DNA of 10,608 nt from Rhodospirillales bacterium (lineage in GTDB: Bacteria; Pseudomonadota; Gammaproteobacteria; Steroidobacterales; Rariloculaceae). This document shows, piece after piece, positions 1 to 6,997 of the stretch; position 1 is the stretch's first letter, and each line of letters starts with the position of its first letter. The position numbers and the translations under genes were made by a program. The stretch is taken from contig JAHEEO010000100.1 in assembly GCA_024640665.1 (NCBI GenBank), positions 1 to 10,608 of the forward strand, written 5' to 3'. The notes beneath the pieces were generated by a model that saw nothing but the letters and a program-made list of their open reading frames with translations, did not search any database and was not told where the DNA came from.

Positions 1-1
1 T

Positions 2-484
2 ACCTGGGCGCGCAGCGCGAAACCGGGAGACGAGATGCTCTTCTACGGCGTTGGTCCGAAGAAGCTCGTGGATTTCTCCGCCGATTGGTTTCTGATTGTC
101 GGCGATATGTCGGCTCTGCCGGCTATTGGTGCAAATCTTGAGCAGATGCCGGAAACTGCAAAGGGATATGCAATTATTGAAATTCTCGATGAGAAAGATA
201 AACAGTCTCTGCGTATTCCCGATGGTATCCAAGTCAAGTGGATTATTAATCCCGACCCGCAACGCTCCGGAGAGGTATTACTTGACGCCGTACGTGAGGC
301 GCAATGGCTGGACGGCCGCGTCGATGTCTGGGTTGCTGGTGAATTGAATGCGATACGGGCAATTCGTTCCTACCTTAAAGAGCAGCGCAATGTCGGCAGA
401 GATCAAATGTATGCGAGCAGCTATTGGCAATTTGGTCGAACCGATGAGCAGCATCGCACAGAAAAGTCGCGAGACAAATTTTAG
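2..484 (+). CDS. Siderophore-interacting protein (ViuB/SIP family), 3' part
   Basis: This is the C-terminal portion (about 160 residues) of an NADPH-dependent ferric-siderophore reductase, a cytoplasmic flavoprotein that releases iron from imported siderophores. The reading frame is open back to base 2, so the ATG at 35 is internal. The residues before it (TWARSAKPGDE) match the family's WAxxAxPGD segment at the end of the FAD-binding domain. The NAD(P)H-binding SIP domain follows: ADWFLIVGD with a nearby LPAIG, then a VDVWVAGE strand, and a C-terminal YASSYWQFGRTDEQH segment corresponding to the family's Y-x-SGYW-x-x-G ending. Whole family members are about 250 residues or more, so roughly a third lies left of the window. 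The stop at 482-484 sits 6 bases before the next gene, which suggests co-transcription. The family call is strong; the siderophore handled cannot be told. Confidence 0.88.
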   Translation, partial: TWARSAKPGDEMLFYGVGPKKLVDFSADWFLIVGDMSALPAIGANLEQMPETAKGYAIIEILDEKDKQSLRIPDGIQVKWIINPDPQRSGEVLLDAVREAQWLDGRVDVWVAGELNAIRAIRSYLKEQRNVGRDQMYASSYWQFGRTDEQHRTEKSRDKF

Positions 485-490
485 AAGATT

Positions 491-1147
491 TTGAAGAAGA
501 TCAACCCGGTCTATTTGCTCGTTGCCTTCAATGTGCTCGTGTTTCTGTTTCGCGACTTTTTGCTGCCTGAAGATTTGCTGGCCCGCAGCAGCGCGTCACT
601 CGAGGCGACGCTGCTAGACCTAGGTGTGTTTGGTTACATTGGGATCGTTGGTCTCTACACAGCTTGTGCATTCTTGTTCATTCCGCTGCTAATTCCATTG
701 AATATTCTTTGTGGAGCGCTATACGGGCCTTACATTGGTACTGTAATTTCATTAGCGGGCATTACGCTCGGATGTATTGCTTCTACGCTATCGGTGCGAT
801 ATGTCTTCCGTGGTATGGAAAAGCTGGTCGAAAAGCGTCCAGCCGCGCAGAAGGTGCTCAAGCAGGTCGAGCAGCGCGGTGACATCATGGTCATTGCAGT
901 GCGTCTCGCATTTGTAGTGCCCTATTTGCTGCAGAATATCGCATTGGCAATTACTTCCATCGGGATCTGGCGGTTGACTGCGCTGACGGCTATCGGCTCG
1001 ATACCCAGCGCGGCAATTTATAGTTTTTTGGGTGCCGGCTTGATGCAGTCCGAAAACGTCAGTCAATTGGCACTATATTTAGCCGTGCCGCTTTTCTTGC
1101 TCATCGTGATATCAATTGTACTAAAACGGTTGAACGCATCAGCGTAA
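491..1147 (+). CDS. TVP38/TMEM64 family (SNARE-associated/DedA-like) membrane protein
   Basis: This is a 218-residue integral inner-membrane protein of the VTT/DedA-like superfamily, whose members are implicated in lipid movement across membranes or in membrane homeostasis; the exact substrate is unknown. Hydrophobic segments lie near residues 7-25, 45-72, 80-100, 133-157, 162-183 and 194-212. The family core is visible as LCGALYGPYIG (73-83), followed by a glycine-spaced helix and VRYVFR (102-107), then a charged linker and the RLAFVVPY block (138-145). The start is probably TTG at 491: the frame is closed by the upstream gene's stop at 482-484, leaving only ATT (488) or TTG (491), with a purine-rich AGAAG (483-487) overlapping that stop as a closely spaced ribosome site. 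Translation is therefore probably coupled to the siderophore-interacting gene. The family call is good; the start is less certain. Confidence 0.85.
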   Translation: MKKINPVYLLVAFNVLVFLFRDFLLPEDLLARSSASLEATLLDLGVFGYIGIVGLYTACAFLFIPLLIPLNILCGALYGPYIGTVISLAGITLGCIASTLSVRYVFRGMEKLVEKRPAAQKVLKQVEQRGDIMVIAVRLAFVVPYLLQNIALAITSIGIWRLTALTAIGSIPSAAIYSFLGAGLMQSENVSQLALYLAVPLFLLIVISIVLKRLNASA

Positions 1148-1219
1148 CAACGAATCAGTTGTTATTGCGGAATTTGCAAGCAACACGAACGGCCACGGCA
1201 TTGATGGAGTCAGGAGTGG

Positions 1220-1708
1220 ATGGTGAAATTGCGTGCGATTCAGTGGGTTCAATTGTTGCTCGCAATCATTGCGACTGCGCTGGCGGCGATCTCATTTCCT
1301 GGCATCATGGTTGTCATTCCAGTGGCGCTTTGTTTGCTGTACGTTGCCGTATCCGCGTGGGCCATTAGCGAAGCGAAGCTGCCCCGAATAGCGGCGTTTT
1401 CAATGACGCTGCTGGTTGCGGCGATCTCAATATTCATCATAGGCGCTGAGTTCTTCTTTGAGCGCTCGTCCGGCGAAATAGATTTTGGCTCTGGGCGAAT
1501 AATGACCATGGACGCAAATGGCGAGGTGTTTGAAATAGAGAGCCCTACGCCAGAGCAGTTGGCGCGGCTGGAAGAAATCCAGCGGAACAGTTCAAGAATG
1601 GATGCCCTGCGGACTCTTATGTTGTTTGTTGTAGCTATAGTTTCTGCAGGCATCATAATTGCGAGATTGTTGATAGCCTATCGAGCAGATGCGCCGAATG
1701 CCTCTTGA
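1220..1708 (+). CDS. Hypothetical four-helix membrane protein
   Basis: I do not recognise this 162-residue protein. Hydrophobic segments near residues 8-26, 28-48, 57-79 and 132-154 predict four membrane helices. A polar stretch of about 50 residues (81-131) sits between helices 3 and 4. It begins with acidic and glycine-rich residues and continues into an SPTPEQLARLEEIQ helix that is probably amphipathic. An AGGAG ribosome site at 1212-1216 lies 3 bases before the ATG at 1220 and 6 bases before an in-frame GTG at 1223, so the GTG may be the true start; the protein would differ by one residue. It follows the TVP38-like gene by 72 bases on the same strand and may belong to the same transcript. 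No catalytic motif is visible. The coding call rests on the ribosome site, the membrane pattern and the lack of any competing frame. Confidence 0.7.
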   Translation: MVKLRAIQWVQLLLAIIATALAAISFPGIMVVIPVALCLLYVAVSAWAISEAKLPRIAAFSMTLLVAAISIFIIGAEFFFERSSGEIDFGSGRIMTMDANGEVFEIESPTPEQLARLEEIQRNSSRMDALRTLMLFVVAIVSAGIIIARLLIAYRADAPNAS

Positions 1709-1811
1709 TAGCGGAATTGCTGGTCACGTGCCGATGATGCCATGAATCTCGTTTATCGAAATTTTGATAGCATCAATCCCAGTGACTATCCGAATTCGCT
1801 TGGTCAATTGC

Positions 1812-1815
1812 GGAG
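1812..1815 (+). promoter_or_regulatory. Ribosome binding site that decides the start of the dehydrogenase gene
   Basis: GGAG at 1812-1815 ends 7 bases before the ATG at 1823. The longer in-frame ATG at 1742 has no purine-rich site in front of it. Starting at 1823 also places a clean lipoprotein signal at the very N terminus, which supports the shorter form. Confidence 0.6.
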
Positions 1816-1822
1816 CTTAGGA

Positions 1823-2938
1823 ATGCAGAGATTTGTTGTGGCGCGGTTGTGTTTGATCGCGGGTCTTGCGGCCTGCGGCGGGTCTGACAGTGATCTGCTT
1901 GCGCAGAATTTGCCGTTTACGGTAACCGAAGTAGCGCAGTTTGACGAACCGTGGGCAATGACATTTCTACCGAACGGCGATTTGCTGGTTACAGAAAGGC
2001 GCGGTTCTTTGCAGCACTGGAATGCCGCTGACGGTAAGCGCCGCATCTCTGGTACGCCCGACGTCAGTTATGGCGGCCAGGGCGGGTTTGGAGACATCGT
2101 TCTGCATCCAGACTTTGAGCAAAACAGATACGTCTATATGAGCTATGCCGAAGCCGGCAGAGGCGGAATAAGCGGTGCCGCGGTTGCAAGGGCCCAGCTG
2201 GATCTGGAAGCTGGTTCACTCGGCGAGCTGGAGATAATCTGGCGACAAGTGCCTAAGGTTTCGGGACAGGGGCACTATGGCCATCGCATCGCTTTCGGCC
2301 CGGACGGCTTCTTGTGGATTAGTTCTGGAGAGCGTCAGAAATTTGACCCTGCGCAGGATATGACGGCTAACCTCGGCAAGATCGTGCGGCTCAATGACGA
2401 TGGGTCGTCGCCAGCGGATAACCCGTTTACGGATGGCAACGAAATCGCCGCCCAGGTGTGGTCGCTTGGTCATCGCAATCCGTTAGGGCTCGCGTTCGAC
2501 CGCGCAGGGCAGCTCTGGAATGTTGAAATGGGCCCGCGGGGCGGCGATGAATTGAATCGTGTTGAACGCGCTGCAAATTATGGGTATCCGATTGTTTCAA
2601 ATGGCAATCATTACAATGGCCGGAACATACCGGATCATGATACGAGGCCCGAATTCAATGCGCCCGCCGTGTCATGGAATCCAGTAATTTCGCCGTCAAG
2701 TTTGATGTTTTACGCTGGCAGCGAGTTCCCCCAATGGCGCGGCAACGCGTTTATTGGCGGGTTGTCGTCGCAGACGCTGGTCCGAGTGGAATTCAACGGC
2801 AACAACGCAAGCGAAGCGCAGCGCTTTCCAATGGGGCAAAGAATTCGGTCAGTCGTGCAGGGGCCGGATGGGGCGATTTGGTTGTTGGAAGATCAACGTG
2901 GACGTTCCGGTGGCCGGCTGTTGAGGCTTAGTAAATAG
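1823..2938 (+). CDS. PQQ-dependent aldose/sorbosone-type sugar dehydrogenase, probable lipoprotein
   Basis: A 371-residue six-bladed beta-propeller of the soluble glucose dehydrogenase/sorbosone dehydrogenase family (as E. coli Asd/YliI), which oxidises aldose sugars in the periplasm using PQQ. Visible family motifs: NGDLLVTER (51-59), GGQGGFGDIVLHPDF (84-98), GQGHYGHRIAFGPDG (148-162) with H151 as the likely catalytic base, LGHRNPLGLAFD (215-226) with R218 as the likely cofactor-contact arginine, and GPRGGDELN (237-245) in the metal/PQQ region. The N terminus is a short hydrophobic signal ending in the lipobox L-A-A-C, with C18 as the lipidated residue. The next residue is Gly rather than Asp, so outer-membrane retention is likely. 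An in-frame ATG at 1742 would add 27 polar residues and bury this signal, so 1823 is preferred. No PQQ biosynthesis gene is present, so the cofactor must come from elsewhere. The sugar substrate is unknown. Confidence 0.87.
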   Translation: MQRFVVARLCLIAGLAACGGSDSDLLAQNLPFTVTEVAQFDEPWAMTFLPNGDLLVTERRGSLQHWNAADGKRRISGTPDVSYGGQGGFGDIVLHPDFEQNRYVYMSYAEAGRGGISGAAVARAQLDLEAGSLGELEIIWRQVPKVSGQGHYGHRIAFGPDGFLWISSGERQKFDPAQDMTANLGKIVRLNDDGSSPADNPFTDGNEIAAQVWSLGHRNPLGLAFDRAGQLWNVEMGPRGGDELNRVERAANYGYPIVSNGNHYNGRNIPDHDTRPEFNAPAVSWNPVISPSSLMFYAGSEFPQWRGNAFIGGLSSQTLVRVEFNGNNASEAQRFPMGQRIRSVVQGPDGAIWLLEDQRGRSGGRLLRLSK

Positions 2939-2987
2939 AAGCGAATCCCACTTTGTCACTGCCTGCAAATTCGCACTGAAACTGTTC

Positions 2988-2993
2988 TATACT
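2988..2993 (+). promoter_or_regulatory. Possible -10 element upstream of the BON-like gene
   Basis: TATACT lies 30 bases before the ATG at 3024, in an 85-base gap after the dehydrogenase gene. No good -35 box stands 16-18 bases upstream (TTGTCA at 2953-2958 is too far away), so this is a weak call based on one hexamer and its position. Confidence 0.3.
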
Positions 2994-3023
2994 CGGAGCG
3001 CAGTGGAATAAGTAAAAATAGCA

Positions 3024-3827
3024 ATGACCAAGACGTTCTCCACTCATACAGTCGGGCAAGAAGTGCCAGCGCGGCGATACTGGCGACGACAGGCACCCAG
3101 CACGGGTAATTGGTGGCCTTGGGGATGGTTGCCTGTTATCGGTCTTATCTGTGTGTTTGTATATGGTTTTGTCGAGACCGCTCCGGCTATCGAGGCACAA
3201 ACGACCGAGCGTGTCCGCACTAATCTCGAGGCCCACGGCTGGCAAAACTTGTCGATCGTGACCGACGGTCAAGATGTCCTTATTCGCGGCATTGGCAATG
3301 AATTCGATCGAGACCGAATATTGGCCTGGGTGCAAAACACTGCCTGCGCGACTTGGATTGCCGGCGAGCGTATTTGCCCGAATACTGTGCAAGTAGCACT
3401 CACTCCGCCAAACGGAGCGGGCAACAATTCAGTGTCCGCGCTGAGCGCTAAACTCCATAATTTCTCATTTATTGAACGTGACGATGAACTTGTCTTAAGC
3501 GGGGTCGTACCGAGCGCGGACGTTCGAGACGCGATTATTGCTGTGGCCGAGTCCGCATATGTATCGGGAGCGTATTCATCCTTTGTAGACGACTTGATCG
3601 TTTCTAATGAAACCGCAACGGATGGATTCGATTGGGCTGTCGATCGGGCATGGCCATTTTTGCGCGCATTGGACGGTGCGCAGGTTGAGTGGCGATCGGG
3701 AAGGTTTTCTGTTTCTGGAAGCGCACCGGCGAGCACAGCAGAAGCGCTTCGCAGCGTATTTAATACCGCCGCATTCCCGACGCGCTTGGGCGTTCTTAAT
3801 CTCGTCGAGATTGCGGACGTTGATTGA
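3024..3827 (+). CDS. Single-pass membrane protein with BON-like repeats
   Basis: A 267-residue protein with a basic, aromatic N terminus, one membrane helix near residues 33-50 (preceded by NWWPWGW) and a large extracytoplasmic part. That part contains about three alpha/beta repeats resembling BON domains: 56-126, 136-195 and 203-264. Each has an amphipathic helix followed by a strand pair such as DGQDVLIRG (81-89), DDELVLSGVV (153-162) and SGRFSVSGSA (225-234). The same arrangement forms the N-terminal region of many OmpA-family proteobacterial proteins, but the C-terminal OmpA peptidoglycan-binding domain is absent: the protein stops right after the third repeat. C108 and C118 in the first repeat could form a disulfide. 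No strong ribosome site precedes the ATG. The helix-hairpin-helix gene follows after 102 bases. BON domains are thought to contact membranes or lipids; the role here is unknown. Confidence 0.72.
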   Translation: MTKTFSTHTVGQEVPARRYWRRQAPSTGNWWPWGWLPVIGLICVFVYGFVETAPAIEAQTTERVRTNLEAHGWQNLSIVTDGQDVLIRGIGNEFDRDRILAWVQNTACATWIAGERICPNTVQVALTPPNGAGNNSVSALSAKLHNFSFIERDDELVLSGVVPSADVRDAIIAVAESAYVSGAYSSFVDDLIVSNETATDGFDWAVDRAWPFLRALDGAQVEWRSGRFSVSGSAPASTAEALRSVFNTAAFPTRLGVLNLVEIADVD

Positions 3828-3929
3828 AGCGCCGGGAGAGGCCACAAGACTGAAAACAGCGGCTGCTGGGTGATTATATCAATCCGGCGTGCTGAGAATA
3901 ATAAGAACTGAAAAACTGGGGAAAATGTC

Positions 3930-4718
3930 ATGACCTATCTGCTGGCTAAGTATGCGGTGGTCTTTCTATTGACGGCGTTGTTCGGGTTTTTGCTTGGACG
4001 CTGGTGGGTGCGCCGCTCTTTCGTGGATGTCACGGAGAGTTACGAGACAATCTCCCGGGCGGCAGCGGCGGATGTCCCATGGGATGCGCTTTGGGCTCGT
4101 TTTGATTCGGTCGATACCCACGTAGAGCGTATCGTTCACGAGTCACTTGCAGCGCGTCCGCTTGCCGAGACGACTAATTCGGTTGATCTGAGCGGTGTGC
4201 TGGAGGGTATAAAAGAGTTGGATGTGCGTATTTCGAATCTGGCTCCAGCGGAACGTATCGATCTGACGCCGCTTTATCAGCGAATCGAACGCATCGAAGC
4301 AGCTGTTCGCGAAATCCGCTTGCCGGCAACACCTGAGCTAGGGCCTGTCAGCGATCAGCTCCAAATCATTGAGTCGAATGTTACGCGACGGGCGGAGCAA
4401 TCTGTTTCGCCAAAGCAACCCCCCCGATTGTTGCAAGCGGCGAGTTTTGGAAAGCCGGATGACTTGAAACGCATCTCAGGCGTGGGCCCGAAGATCGAGC
4501 GTCTGCTCAATACGCAAGGCATATTTTACTTTTGGCAGGTGGCCGATTGGTCGGATGAAAACGTCCGGGCTATGGATGATCGCCTTGAATCTTTTAACGG
4601 GCGTATCGCGCGAGACAACTGGGTCGGCCAGGCGCGTGCGTTGGCAAGCGCGAGTATTTCTTCGCCACGACCACCCAATCGCCAACTGGAGATGCTGGAT
4701 GACGTCTCGCGCAACTAG
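3930..4718 (+). CDS. Membrane-anchored helix-hairpin-helix protein (COG3743-like)
   Basis: A 262-residue protein with three parts. An N-terminal membrane helix (about 5-23) is followed by the basic RWWVRRS, which predicts that the rest is cytoplasmic. A helical, probably coiled-coil middle (about 50-155) has heptad-like stretches such as LYQRIERIEAAVREI (115-129). A C-terminal domain (about 175-240) follows the pattern PDDLKRISGVGPKIERLL - W - DWxxE - FxGRIxRDxWVxQA. That domain is the helix-hairpin-helix type often labelled a predicted 5' DNA nuclease (COG3743); the hairpin GVGPKIE is at 184-190. I see no acidic cluster typical of a nuclease active site, so DNA or protein binding is more likely than cutting. 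A good ribosome site (GGGGA, 3918-3922) lies 7 bases before the ATG. It follows the BON-like gene on the same strand, which suggests joint function at the membrane. Confidence 0.78.
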   Translation: MTYLLAKYAVVFLLTALFGFLLGRWWVRRSFVDVTESYETISRAAAADVPWDALWARFDSVDTHVERIVHESLAARPLAETTNSVDLSGVLEGIKELDVRISNLAPAERIDLTPLYQRIERIEAAVREIRLPATPELGPVSDQLQIIESNVTRRAEQSVSPKQPPRLLQAASFGKPDDLKRISGVGPKIERLLNTQGIFYFWQVADWSDENVRAMDDRLESFNGRIARDNWVGQARALASASISSPRPPNRQLEMLDDVSRN

Positions 4719-5020
4719 CAATTGCCATTAATCCAGGTCTGGCAGCTTGAAAACAACTTTTGGTGATGCTTATCGGGAGTAGCGATGCAAATCGGACTCA
4801 TGGGCGCAGTAGCGCGAAGCTGTTGTTGCGTATGACTCGTTGAGCGGATTTTTGCCGTCATGCGTTAAGCGCCTCGGATGCCCCTTCGAATCGACGCTAC
4901 AGCAAAAAATGCCAAGCTTGGCCAAAGTTCGTGGGTTTGCGGGCATGTTCAATCCCGAATTCATGACCGCCCCTTACGATTCCGGTATCATCCCGGCCTC
5001 ACCTAGAGGGGGAGTCTTTG
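4719..5020. other. 302-base intergenic region, no gene found
   Basis: No convincing coding frame is present. Small frames at 4770-4964 (minus) and 4840-5058 (plus) lack ribosome sites and recognisable sequence, and the second runs into the next gene. No MetJ-like box array, riboswitch fold or T-tailed terminator was recognised. The region must hold the promoter of the PLP-MOSC-PLP operon, since the upstream gene ends 302 bases away, but I could not fix a -35/-10 pair. The only clear signal is the ribosome site at its right end. Confidence 0.5.
5007..5014 (+). promoter_or_regulatory. Strong ribosome binding site of the first PLP gene
   Basis: AGGGGGAG ends 6 bases before the ATG at 5021. It selects this ATG over the TTG at 5018 directly before it, whose spacing would be only 3 bases. 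Confidence 0.6.
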
Positions 5021-6172
5021 ATGGGCTTTACAACAAAACAAATACATGCCGCGGTTGAACCAGATTCGATCACAGGTGCCATTCTGACACCCATATATCA
5101 GTCGACAACCTTCGTTCAGGAATCTGTCGATAAGTACTTGGAGAAGGGCTATTCGTACTCGCGCTCCGGCAACCCTACTGTGCGCGTGCTCGAGCAGAAG
5201 ATTGCGATCCTTGAAAACGGAGCCGACTGTACCTGCTATGCAACGGGTATGGCGGCAACGCAGGCGGTCATGCAGGCTTGTTTGAGTGCCGGCGATCACG
5301 CCGTGATTTCCGATGTAGCCTACGGCGGCACCTATCGATTGGCCACGACGGTTTACAGTCGATTTGGTGTAGATTTCACATTTGCTAATTCGGCCGATCC
5401 CGAGGCAGTGCGCGCAGCCATCCGGCCGAACACGAAATTGATTTTCACAGAAACGCCAGCGAACCCGACTTTGAAGCTGTCGGACATTCGTGCCATATCC
5501 GACATTGCGACGGAAAAGGGTATTCCGCACGCTGTCGACAATACGTTCTTGACGCCTTACTACCAACGACCGCTTGAGCTCGGTGCCAATATGTCTGTGC
5601 ACAGCACGACTAAGTACTTTGACGGCCACAATGCAACCGTGGGCGGCGCTGTGGTGGCAGACACCAAAGAGCTCGATGCCAAGCTGCGCTACGTGCAAAA
5701 CGCGGCGGGCGTAATCATGTCACCCTGGGTTGCCTGGCTGACGCTGCAAGGGACAAAGACGCTTTCAATTCGCATGGACCGCCAGGCTTCAAATGCGATG
5801 GCTATCGCAGAATTCCTGGAAGCTCATCCGAAGGTCGCCGAAGTACGGTACCCAGGTCTCAAGTCTTTCCCTCAGCATGAATTGGCAAAGTCACAATCGG
5901 ATGGCTTTGGTGCCATGTTATGGTTCGAGGTAGAAGGCGGGGTCAGTGCTGGGAAACGGCTGATGGATTCAGTGAAGCTGTGCACGCTGGCAGAAAACCT
6001 AGGTTCTGTCGAAACGCTAATTACGCATCCGGTTACGATGACGCATGCTGATGTTGAGCCGGCCGAACGTGCGCGAGTGGGCATTACCGACGGTTTAGTG
6101 AGATTGTCGGTTGGTCTGGAAGACGTAGAGGACTTGATCGACGATCTGCGGACTGCGCTTGCACATATTTAG
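5021..6172 (+). CDS. Cys/Met metabolism PLP-dependent enzyme (cystathionine gamma-synthase/gamma-lyase type)
   Basis: A 383-residue fold-type I PLP enzyme of the trans-sulfuration family, cytoplasmic and normally a tetramer. It carries the family features in order: PIYQST (24-29), YSYSRSGNPT (44-53) whose Tyr46 and Arg48 contact PLP phosphate of the neighbouring subunit, ATGMAA (74-79), Tyr101 stacking over the cofactor, Asp173 (AVDNTF) pairing with the pyridine nitrogen, the Schiff-base Lys198 in HSTTKYFDGHN, LGSVETLITHP (327-337) with MTH (340-342), and Arg361 for the substrate carboxylate. Residue 103 in YGGT is Gly where methionine gamma-lyases have Cys, which argues against that activity. 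Whether it is a cystathionine gamma-synthase, gamma-lyase or homoserine-ester sulfhydrylase cannot be settled from sequence. It is the first gene of a three-gene operon; the MOSC gene starts 24 bases after it. Confidence 0.9.
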   Translation: MGFTTKQIHAAVEPDSITGAILTPIYQSTTFVQESVDKYLEKGYSYSRSGNPTVRVLEQKIAILENGADCTCYATGMAATQAVMQACLSAGDHAVISDVAYGGTYRLATTVYSRFGVDFTFANSADPEAVRAAIRPNTKLIFTETPANPTLKLSDIRAISDIATEKGIPHAVDNTFLTPYYQRPLELGANMSVHSTTKYFDGHNATVGGAVVADTKELDAKLRYVQNAAGVIMSPWVAWLTLQGTKTLSIRMDRQASNAMAIAEFLEAHPKVAEVRYPGLKSFPQHELAKSQSDGFGAMLWFEVEGGVSAGKRLMDSVKLCTLAENLGSVETLITHPVTMTHADVEPAERARVGITDGLVRLSVGLEDVEDLIDDLRTALAHI

Positions 6173-6196
6173 TTGCGCGCTTGAGCTTGGCTGACG

Positions 6197-6997
6197 ATGC
6201 TCAAAGTTACCGGTATCCGCTACTACCCGATAAAGTCTTGTGGCGGAATCGATATGGAATCCGCCTGCGTCGAGTCGCGAGGAATCAAATACGATCGGCG
6301 CTTCATGCTGGTCGATGCCAATAACAGATTTGTCACCCAGCGACAGCATCCGAAGATGGCCCACATCGGTGTCAGCTGTGAGGGTGACGACTTCGTTGTT
6401 GCGGCGCCCGACCGACGGAATCTGCATCTGCCCAAGCAGCCCGAGTACTCGGAGCAGGCGCGAGTAAAGATCTGGCGAGGTGTGGTAGAGGCCAGCGTCG
6501 CAGATTCAAAAACCAACGCCTGGTTTAGCGATTACCTGTCGTTGCCCGTTCGTTTGGTCTATATGAATGACGATCAGCATCGTGCTGTTCCAAACGAATC
6601 CGCTGAGTTTGACGATGAAGTGAGCTTCGCCGATGGCGCGCCCTTGTTATTGACTTCCGAAGGCTCGCTAAATGAACTTAACAGCCGGCTCGACGCGGCA
6701 ATTACGATGAATCGGTTTCGTCCAAACATCATAATCAATGCCTCGGCGGCATTTGTTGAAGATGCCTGGGCGCGGATTCGAATAGCAGGCGTTGAGTTTG
6801 CTGTAGCATGGAAATGCGCGCGCTGCACGATGATTACGATCGATCCCGAGACGGCAGTGCCGGATGCCAGCGGTGAACCGCTCGAGACCTTAAAAACTTT
6901 TCGTCGGATCGGCCGTGGCGTGATGTTTGGTCAGAATTTGTTGCCACGAGTACATGGTGAAATGCATGTCGGGGCTGAAGTAGAAATATTGGAGTGA
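6197..6997 (+). CDS. MOSC domain-containing protein (YcbX/mARC-like)
   Basis: A 266-residue cytoplasmic protein with an N-terminal MOSC beta-barrel (LKVTGIRYYPIKSCGG, 2-17, and the GIKYDRRFMLVD stretch, 29-40) followed by the catalytic MOSC domain (about 115-265). In the second domain, FADGAPLLLTSEGSLNELN (144-162) and RFRPNIIIN (173-181) match the family. The signature KCARCTMITIDPET (206-219) supplies the conserved cysteines C207 and C210, one of which coordinates molybdenum in mARC/YcbX enzymes. Relatives reduce N-hydroxylated compounds using molybdenum cofactor. E. coli YcbX carries an extra C-terminal ferredoxin domain; that is absent here, so an external electron donor would be needed. 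No strong ribosome site precedes the ATG, which suggests coupling to the gene 24 bases upstream. Its last 4 bases overlap the next gene. The family call is firm; the substrate is unknown. Confidence 0.88.
   Translation: MLKVTGIRYYPIKSCGGIDMESACVESRGIKYDRRFMLVDANNRFVTQRQHPKMAHIGVSCEGDDFVVAAPDRRNLHLPKQPEYSEQARVKIWRGVVEASVADSKTNAWFSDYLSLPVRLVYMNDDQHRAVPNESAEFDDEVSFADGAPLLLTSEGSLNELNSRLDAAITMNRFRPNIIINASAAFVEDAWARIRIAGVEFAVAWKCARCTMITIDPETAVPDASGEPLETLKTFRRIGRGVMFGQNLLPRVHGEMHVGAEVEILE

Noticed and set aside
1145..1164. Seven-base perfect hairpin TAACAAC-gaatca-GTTGTTA overlapping the stop of the TVP38-like gene
   Set aside because: The stem is AT-rich and no T-run follows, so it does not qualify as a terminator.
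2940..2976. GCGAAT/ATTCGC inverted hexamers after the dehydrogenase gene
   Set aside because: The loop is more than 20 bases and there is no T-run, so no terminator is supported.
3269..3931. 220-codon minus-strand frame opposite the BON-like gene
   Set aside because: It is a low-complexity Ser/Arg-rich translation with no motifs, antisense to a gene with a clear membrane helix and repeats.
4911..4922. Perfect 12-base palindrome GCCAAGCTTGGC next to an A-run
   Set aside because: A few 12-base palindromes are expected by chance in 10 kb, the stem-loop would have only four pairs, and no minus-strand gene ends here for it to terminate.
4840..5058. 72-codon plus-strand frame in the gap before the PLP operon
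   Set aside because: It has a TTG start without a ribosome site, no recognisable sequence, and runs into the well-supported PLP gene.
5003..5698. 231-codon minus-strand frame opposite the first PLP gene
   Set aside because: It lies antisense to strongly conserved PLP enzyme motifs and has no recognisable family features.
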